Of a DNA stretch of 38,837 nucleotides, positions 32,685 to 38,837 are shown piece by piece. The stretch is taken from positions 1 through 38,837 of the forward strand of contig NZ_JHQR01000269.1 in NCBI RefSeq assembly GCF_014843825.1, written 5' to 3'. Position numbers and translations under genes: made by a program. Within the stretch, counting starts at the first letter, position 1. Each line of letters starts with the position of its first letter. This stretch comes from Mesorhizobium silamurunense (GTDB lineage Bacteria > Pseudomonadota > Alphaproteobacteria > Rhizobiales > Rhizobiaceae). The notes below the pieces were generated by a model. The model worked only from the letters and a program-made list of their open reading frames with translations, was not told the origin of the DNA and searched no databases.

Positions 32685-34064
32685 TCACACATTCAACAAC
32701 AGATACTCCCGCTCCCACGGGCTGATCACTTCCATAAAGGTCTCGAACTCGGCCCGTTTGATCGCGGCATAGGTGGCGGCGAAGGACTTGCCGAGGATCG
32801 CGCCCAGTTCCTTGTCCGCCTCGAACAGGTCGACGGCTTCAAGCAGGCTGCGCGGCAAGTCGATCTCGTCTTCGTTGGCGGTGGTCAGCACCGGTGCGGA
32901 AGCCTTGGCCTTGCTGACCATGCCGATCAGCCCGCAGGCAAGCGAAGCGGCCAGCGCCAGATAGGGATTGGCGTCCGACGACGGGATGCGGTTTTCGACG
33001 CGCCGCGCCGCCGGATCGGAGCGCGGCACGCGGAAGGCCGTGGTGCGGTTGTCGTAGCCCCATTTGTTGTTGACCGGCGCCGAGGCCGCCTGGGTCAGCC
33101 GGCGGTAGGAATTGACATAGGGTGCCAGCATCACCAGCGCGTTCGGCACATGTTTCTGCATGCCGCCGATGAAATGGAAGAACGCGTCGGTCTCGGAGCC
33201 GTCCTCGGCCGAGAAGATGTTCCTGCCGGTCTTCTTGTTGATGACCGACTGGTGGATATGCATGGCCGAGCCGGGCTGGCCCTGGATGGGCTTGGCCATG
33301 AAGGTGGCATAAATCTCGTGCTTCAGCGCCGCTTCGCGGATGGTCCGCTTGAACATGAAGACCTGGTCGGCGAGCTCGATCGGATCGCCGTGGCGCAGAT
33401 TGATCTCGAGCTGGCCGGCACCCTCCTCGTGGATCAGCGTGTCGATCTCCAGGCCCTGCCGCTCGGAGAAATGGTAGATGTCGTCGATCAGTTCGTCGAA
33501 CTCGTTGACGCCGGCGATCGAATAGCCGGCGCCGCCGCCGATCGGCCGCCCCGAGCGTCCGACGGGCGGCGTCAGCGGATAGTCCGGGTCGGGGTTCTTG
33601 CGCACCAGATAGAATTCGATCTCGGGTGCCACCACGGGCCTGAGGCCGCGCTCGTCATAGGCGGCCAGCACGCGCTTCAGCACATTGCGCGGCGTGAATT
33701 CCACCGAGCGGCCGTCCTGGTGGACGAGGTCGCAGATCACGGCGGCCGTCGGGTCTTCTTCCCAGGGCACGACGGTCAGCGTCGAAAGGTCGGGCAAAAG
33801 CTTCAGGTCGCCGTCGTCCTCCGGATAGTGGAAGCCGTTGCCGTCTTCGGGATAGCCGCCGGAGATCGTCGTCATGAACACCGCCGAAGGCAGCGCCAGC
33901 GATGTGTTGGAGGTGAATTTCTTCGACGGCATCATCTTGCCGCGGGCAACGCCGGCCTGGTCCGGCGTGATGCATTCGATGTCCTCGATGCCGCGCCACT
34001 CCAGCCAGGCGCTGGCTTCCTTCCAGTTCTTCACACCGCGTTCGTTTTTCAGGAAGGCAGGCAT
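32685..34064 (-). CDS. puuA: Glutamine-synthetase family protein, probable gamma-glutamylputrescine synthetase
   Basis: A 459-residue protein from ATG 34064 (MPAFLKNERGVKNW); starts at 34118 or 34121 would add an Arg/Pro-rich leader. GS motifs in order: ECITPDQAGVARGKMMP, the metal-binding VVAPEIEFYLV, the GAGQLEINLRHGDP motif, AKPIQGQPGSAMHIHQSV (ATP/metal site) and NRTTAFRVPRSDPAARRVENRIPSSDANPYL (read with a short break), with a final WEREYLLLNV. Length and the pairing with a PuuB-like oxidase indicate ATP-dependent joining of glutamate to putrescine or another amine rather than nitrogen assimilation by GlnA. It is the first gene of the puu pair and is divergent from the HAD gene. Confidence 0.85.
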   Translation of the reverse strand: MPAFLKNERGVKNWKEASAWLEWRGIEDIECITPDQAGVARGKMMPSKKFTSNTSLALPSAVFMTTISGGYPEDGNGFHYPEDDGDLKLLPDLSTLTVVPWEEDPTAAVICDLVHQDGRSVEFTPRNVLKRVLAAYDERGLRPVVAPEIEFYLVRKNPDPDYPLTPPVGRSGRPIGGGAGYSIAGVNEFDELIDDIYHFSERQGLEIDTLIHEEGAGQLEINLRHGDPIELADQVFMFKRTIREAALKHEIYATFMAKPIQGQPGSAMHIHQSVINKKTGRNIFSAEDGSETDAFFHFIGGMQKHVPNALVMLAPYVNSYRRLTQAASAPVNNKWGYDNRTTAFRVPRSDPAARRVENRIPSSDANPYLALAASLACGLIGMVSKAKASAPVLTTANEDEIDLPRSLLEAVDLFEADKELGAILGKSFAATYAAIKRAEFETFMEVISPWEREYLLLNV

Positions 34065-34278
34065 GCGGGCGCGTCCCCCCCGGCTCGACGGACGGACTCC
34101 CTTTTTTTCAGGCGGCATCATTCACCAGATTGTGTTGCGGATTTCGAAGTATAGCCGGGCGCTATAGGGGAAGGGAAGGGGAGGCCCAGGGGTTCGTCGC
34201 ACCGAAGCGCCGTCCGTCTTGTCGCTGGCGGCACGGCGCAACAAAGTCTAGATGAGCCTATCCACAAAGGGTCTGCAC

Positions 34279-34992
34279 ATGTCCGCTCCACGTTTGACCA
34301 CGATCGGCTTCGACGCCGACGACACGCTGTGGCAGAACGAGCAGTTCTTCCGCATGACCGAGAAGCGCTTCGCTGCCTTGCTGGCCGAACACGGCGATCA
34401 TGAGCATATCGCTGCAAGGCTGCTCGAGGCGGAAAGGCGCAACCTCGCCCTCTACGGCTTCGGCATCAAAGGCTTTACCCTGTCGATGATCGAGACGGCC
34501 GTTGCGATTACCAACGGTGAAGTCCCAGGTTCGGTCATCGGCGAAATTCTGGCTGCCGGCCGCGAGATGCTCAGCCACCCGATCGAGCCGCTGCCGCATG
34601 CGCGCGAGACGGTCGAAAAGCTTGCGGGTTCCTACCATCTGGTGCTGATCACCAAGGGCGACCTCTTCGATCAGGAACGCAAGCTCGCGCAGTCGGGAAT
34701 GGGCGATCTCTTCGATGCCGTCGAGATCGTCAGCGACAAGAGCGCCGCCACCTATGCCCGCATCTTCAGCCGCCATGGCGACGGTCCGCAAAACAGCATG
34801 ATGGTCGGTAACTCGCTCAAGTCGGACGTGGTGCCGGCCATCGAGGCCGGCGGCTGGGGCATCCATGTGCCGCACGAATTTACCTGGGCTGTGGAGCATG
34901 CCGAGGCGCCCGTCGCGGCGCCGCGTTTTCGCGAGATATCAGATCTCGGCGATTTGCCGGCGCTGGTCGAGGCCATCGCCAAAGCAGGGTGA
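34279..34992 (+). CDS. HAD-superfamily hydrolase
   Basis: A 237-residue protein. ATG 34279 follows AAAGGG by 7 nt; a start at 34252 lacks a ribosome site. The four HAD motifs are visible: GFDADDTLW (nucleophile Asp and acid Asp, near residue 8), LITKGD (Thr, near 120), the Lys in VSDKSAATYARI, and MMVGNSLKSDVVPAIEAGGWGI (acidic metal ligand). The cap between motif I and II is helical (C1 type, like YjjG or phosphoglycolate phosphatases). It is a phosphatase of unknown substrate. It stops 11 nt short of the convergent receiver gene and shares a divergent gap with puuA. Confidence 0.88.
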   Translation: MSAPRLTTIGFDADDTLWQNEQFFRMTEKRFAALLAEHGDHEHIAARLLEAERRNLALYGFGIKGFTLSMIETAVAITNGEVPGSVIGEILAAGREMLSHPIEPLPHARETVEKLAGSYHLVLITKGDLFDQERKLAQSGMGDLFDAVEIVSDKSAATYARIFSRHGDGPQNSMMVGNSLKSDVVPAIEAGGWGIHVPHEFTWAVEHAEAPVAAPRFREISDLGDLPALVEAIAKAG

Positions 34993-35003
34993 ATCCGTTC
35001 GGT

Positions 35004-35456
35004 CTAGCCGCGGCCGACCAGGCGATCGATCACCGGTTGCAGTCTCTCGGGCGTGATCGGCTTGGCAACCACGGTGTCCACGAGGCTCGACAGGCCGAGG
35101 CTGTCTGGCGTGCCATTCCTGGTTGAGAGCAGGATCACGGCGGGCAGCGCCTTGCCGGAAGCGCGCCGCAGCGCATCGATGCCGGACAACAGCCTGTCGC
35201 AGTCCTTGTCGTCCGGCCCGCCGTCCAGGATCACTACGCCGGGCACCAGGCCGGCCAGGGCTTTCTCGGCCGTATCGGGCGACTCCGAAATCGGCTTCAG
35301 CCCGGATTTCTCCACGATCTTCGACACCACGACCCGGTTGATCGACGATTTGCCGACCACAAGCACCTTGGAGAAGTCCGCCGGCAGCCGCGCTGCCGCG
35401 CCACGCTCCGCCGGTTTTATTGGTTTTCGAGGATCGTCACGATTGGTGGGGCACAT
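35004..35456 (-). CDS. Single-domain response-regulator-like protein with a degenerate acidic pocket
   Basis: A 150-residue protein if ATG 35456 (MCPTNRDDPRKPIKPAERG) is used; the ribosome site is weak and other starts are possible. Residues about 28-148 form a REC fold: KVLVVGKSSINRVVVSKIVEKSG, VVILDGGPDDKDCDRLL with the probable phosphoacceptor Asp, AVILLSTRNG with the conserved Ser/Thr position, and DTVVAKPITPERL with the conserved Lys. The pair of acidic residues that normally follows the first strand is replaced by GKS, so magnesium binding and phosphorylation may be weakened or lost. No output domain or histidine kinase is nearby. Its partner cannot be inferred. Confidence 0.72.
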   Translation of the reverse strand: MCPTNRDDPRKPIKPAERGAAARLPADFSKVLVVGKSSINRVVVSKIVEKSGLKPISESPDTAEKALAGLVPGVVILDGGPDDKDCDRLLSGIDALRRASGKALPAVILLSTRNGTPDSLGLSSLVDTVVAKPITPERLQPVIDRLVGRG

Positions 35457-35613
35457 GGCGGGCGGGCGCTCTGGTTCAATGCAGGGTTGAAACCTGAGCG
35501 CAATTGGCGCGAGATCGCCAGCGGTGTCAAGCAGAAATAGTCGAAGACGACAATATAACAAGAAAGGCTAATATTCGTCGTAAGTCCTACGCCTTATCAC
35601 GGATTGAAATTCG

Positions 35614-35655
35614 AAAAAAAGCGATAGTCTCCCGAACGTATAGCGCACGGGAGAC
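35614..35655 (-). terminator. Rho-independent terminator after the aceA-small ORF unit
   Basis: GTCTCCCG (35627-35634) and CGGGAGAC (35648-35655) are exact complements with a 13-nt loop. On the minus strand the stem is followed, after 6 nt, by a run of seven Ts (A run at 35614-35620). It lies 27 nt beyond the stop of the 80-residue ORF. The gap between stem and T run is larger than usual, so efficiency is uncertain. Confidence 0.6.
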
Positions 35656-35681
35656 ACTCGCGGAGATTGTTTGACGTAACG

Positions 35682-35924
35682 TCAACTGTGGCTCTGGTGG
35701 GTGACGATCACTGGGATCAAAAGATCACCCCAGTTGCCGTCCCCGCCATGGTGCCTGGCGGAGCGCACCAGTTCCACGGACACGCCTGCCTCGACCGCCT
35801 TCATCACAGACTGGTTGAGCCTGTGCAGGTCGTTGGCCAGCATGCGGATCGTCGCCTGCTGATCGACGCTCATTGCGCTCGACTGTTCTTCTGCCCGTTC
35901 CTTGACGCGGCTTATCGATGCCAT
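35682..35924 (-). CDS. Small hypothetical protein (80 residues) downstream of aceA
   Basis: ATG 35924 (MASISRVKERAEEQSS) is preceded by GAGGAG at about 7 nt, a good ribosome site. The protein is soluble, with a charged helical region (about 1-50, ADDLHRLNQ-like: IRMLANDLHRLNQSVMKAVEAG) and a C-terminal stretch SVELVRSARHHGGDGNWGDLLIPVIVTHQSHS read in two parts. I do not recognise a family. It starts 52 nt after the aceA stop on the same strand and ends before a terminator, so the two are probably one transcript. Its role may relate to glyoxylate metabolism, but only position suggests that. Confidence 0.68.
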   Translation of the reverse strand: MASISRVKERAEEQSSAMSVDQQATIRMLANDLHRLNQSVMKAVEAGVSVELVRSARHHGGDGNWGDLLIPVIVTHQSHS

Positions 35925-35976
35925 TGCTGTTCTCCTCGACGTAAGTGCCCTTCGGGCGTTTCCTCTGGTGTTGTCG

Positions 35977-37266
<1,290 letters not shown>

Positions 37267-37344
37267 CGGTTGCTCCAGATCGGTTCTGCTTGTTCGGATG
37301 GCGCGTTCTGGGAAGGTATCCGGCGCCGTAGACGTGTGACATCA

Positions 37345-37492
37345 TTTACATTGCGACGCAAAATGGGCCAGAAAAACCGGAGATTTTCGGGTAAAATAAG
37401 GGAAAACCTGTATTGCGTTTGACAGGTTGGTGCTGTAAATTTGTCACGATTGTAAAGGAGTGGCTCCCGCAGATCGCACCATTTCGTGTAAA
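37345..37492. promoter_or_regulatory. Symmetrical sites in the aceA/regulator divergent gap
   Basis: AACCTGT-N10-ACAGGTT is a perfect 7-bp inverted repeat at 37405-37428. TTGCG-A-CGCAA is a palindrome at 37351-37361, and TTGCG recurs within the first repeat's spacer (37413-37417). TGTAAA occurs at 37434, 37451 and 37487 and its complement TTTACA at 37345. Related regulators (RamB) bind near aceA in other bacteria, so these are candidate operators; which one is used is unknown. Confidence 0.45.
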
Positions 37493-37512
37493 ATCTTGTC
37501 AAGGATAGCTGA

Positions 37513-38837
37513 TTGGCCGACCAGAAAATCTTCGCCGGGCCGCGCATCCGCCGGCTTCGCAACGCCAAGGGCCTGACCCAGACGGCGATGGCCGAAGGGC
37601 TGGGCATCTCGCCGTCCTACCTCAACCTCATCGAGCGCAACCAGCGGCCGCTGACGGTGCAGCTGATCCTCAAGCTGGCGTCCGTCTACAAGATCGACCC
37701 GCACGAATTGCAAGGCGAGACCAAAGGGTCGATCGCCGCGCTTAAGGAAGTGTTCGGCGATCCGTTGCTGGCCGGCGAGCTGCCGGGCGACCAGGAGCTG
37801 ATCGATCTCGCCGAGATTGCTCCGAACGCTTCCGCCGCGATGGTGAAATTGTTTCGCGCTTATCGTGAGCAGGCCGAGCGGCTGTCGGATCTCAATGAGC
37901 TTCTGGCGCGGGAGGGCAGGGCAACCTCATTGTCCAGCACGCGCCTGCCTGTCGATGAAGTCCACGAGACCTTCGAGCGTCGGCCGAACCATTTCACCGC
38001 GCTGGAGGAGGAAGCCGAAGCCTTCATTTCGCTGCTCGATCCCGGCGACGACCTGTTCGGCGCGCTGAAGGCGTGGCTGAGGCGAGAGCACGGCATCGTG
38101 GTCAAGGTGCTGCCGGTCGCCACCATGCCGAACTGGCGCAGGCGCTACGATCGCCATTCGCAACGCCTGTTCCTGTCCGAGCGGCTGTCTCCCTTCGATC
38201 AGTTGCGCGAGGTCGCCATGGAGGCGAGCCTGATGCGCATGACGGTGGCCGTGGCGAGCGAGATCCAGGCGCTGAAGCTCGGCACCGACGAGGCGCGCCG
38301 GCTCGCCCGCTTCGAGCTCGGCCGCTATGCCGCACATGCGTTGATGATGCCCTATCCGGCCTTTCATGCGGCAGCGATGCGCGCCCGCTACGATATCGAC
38401 GTTCTGCGTTCCCGTTTCGGCGTGTCCTTCGAACAGGCAGCGAACCGCCTGACCATGCTGCAGCGGCCTGGCGCGGCGGGCGTGCCGTTCTTCATGCTGG
38501 AGGTCGACAATGCCGGCAACCGCTTCCGCAAGGCGGGCAGCCAGGGCTATCCGCAAAGCCGTTTCGGCGGCGCCTGCCCGAAGCTTCCTGTCCATGCGGC
38601 CTTTTCGCAGCCCGGGCGGATTCTGGTCGAGGCGGTGGAAATGCCGGACGGCGCCGAGTTCCTTTGCATCGCCCGCACGCTCGAAGGGCCGCAAGGCGCA
38701 TTCTCCGAGCGGCCGCGGCGCACGGCACTTCTGCTTGGCTGCGATATCGCCTTTCGCGACGAGATCGTCTACGGCGCGGCGCTGCCGGGACCGTCGGCCG
38801 GCAAGGCCGCGCAAGGCACGGCATTCGCGACGCCGGT
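37513..38837 (+). CDS. XRE-family regulator with ScfR/DUF2083-type C terminus (RamB-like), 3' end outside window
   Basis: The frame starts at TTG 37513 with AAGGA 7 nt upstream; an in-frame TGA stands directly before it, so no longer start exists. 441 codons are visible. Residues about 11-66 are an XRE helix-turn-helix (RIRRLRNAKGLTQTAMAEGL, ISPSYLNLIERNQRPLT). Residues about 150-240 resemble the IrrE/M78 region, but the HEXXH zinc motif is absent (QLREVAMEASLM). The C-terminal part (FGVSFEQAANRLTMLQRPGAAGVPFFML, RFGGACPKLPVHAAFSQPGRILVEAVEMPDG, read in pieces) fits the short-chain acyl-CoA regulator family that includes RamB. Those proteins control acetate or propionate genes, and the divergent aceA is the likely target (inference). 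Confidence 0.88.
   Translation, partial: MADQKIFAGPRIRRLRNAKGLTQTAMAEGLGISPSYLNLIERNQRPLTVQLILKLASVYKIDPHELQGETKGSIAALKEVFGDPLLAGELPGDQELIDLAEIAPNASAAMVKLFRAYREQAERLSDLNELLAREGRATSLSSTRLPVDEVHETFERRPNHFTALEEEAEAFISLLDPGDDLFGALKAWLRREHGIVVKVLPVATMPNWRRRYDRHSQRLFLSERLSPFDQLREVAMEASLMRMTVAVASEIQALKLGTDEARRLARFELGRYAAHALMMPYPAFHAAAMRARYDIDVLRSRFGVSFEQAANRLTMLQRPGAAGVPFFMLEVDNAGNRFRKAGSQGYPQSRFGGACPKLPVHAAFSQPGRILVEAVEMPDGAEFLCIARTLEGPQGAFSERPRRTALLLGCDIAFRDEIVYGAALPGPSAGKAAQGTAFATP

Overview
The window is GC-rich, tightly packed chromosomal DNA from an alphaproteobacterium. Gene content and protein character point to the Rhizobiales, most likely Mesorhizobium or a close relative: a zwf-pgl-edd operon, aceA beside an XRE/short-chain acyl-CoA type regulator, a RHH_4-type DNA-binding protein and rhizobial-style intergenic heptamers. 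The genus is an inference from remembered family resemblance. No rRNA, tRNA, CRISPR array, IS element or phage gene was seen. The first and last genes run off the window.

Region 1 (1-9100) is a biofilm-adhesin cassette. A large repeat adhesin (minus, cut by the left edge) lies divergent to a LapG-like periplasmic cysteine protease (plus). Converging on the protease is a minus-strand type I secretion operon: TolC-like outer-membrane protein, ABC exporter with a degenerate C39-like domain, HlyD-like adaptor, and a small protein that joins a ribbon-helix-helix DNA-binding domain to a PAS-like domain. No LapD-like c-di-GMP receptor is present. This is the most unusual part of the window.

Region 2 (9598-11728) holds a homoserine-dehydrogenase-like/SAF oxidoreductase and convergent proC.

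Region 3 (11810-21011) is a surface-polysaccharide cluster built of several divergent units: Wzy/ExoQ-like polymerase and GT2 (minus); GT4-like, WecG/TagA-like and DUF6492-like genes (plus, overlapping starts and stops); Wzx-like flippase (minus); and a GumC/Wzz-type chain-length protein without a kinase domain (plus).

Region 4 (21246-24986) contains folD, a GlxA/AraC-type regulator and a secreted von Willebrand A protein, closed by a strong bidirectional terminator.

Region 5 (25009-29064) is the Entner-Doudoroff/oxidative pentose entry operon zwf-pgl-edd, with a long inverted repeat between pgl and edd and a palindrome upstream of zwf.

Region 6 (29345-35456) is mixed: an SDR dehydrogenase, an SH3-domain membrane protein, a putrescine-utilisation pair (puuA-puuB) separated by a heptamer-repeat element, a HAD hydrolase and a degenerate single-domain response regulator.

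Region 7 (35614-38837) is the glyoxylate-shunt gene aceA with a small conserved-looking downstream ORF and terminator, divergent from an XRE/ScfR-type regulator with symmetrical sites between them.
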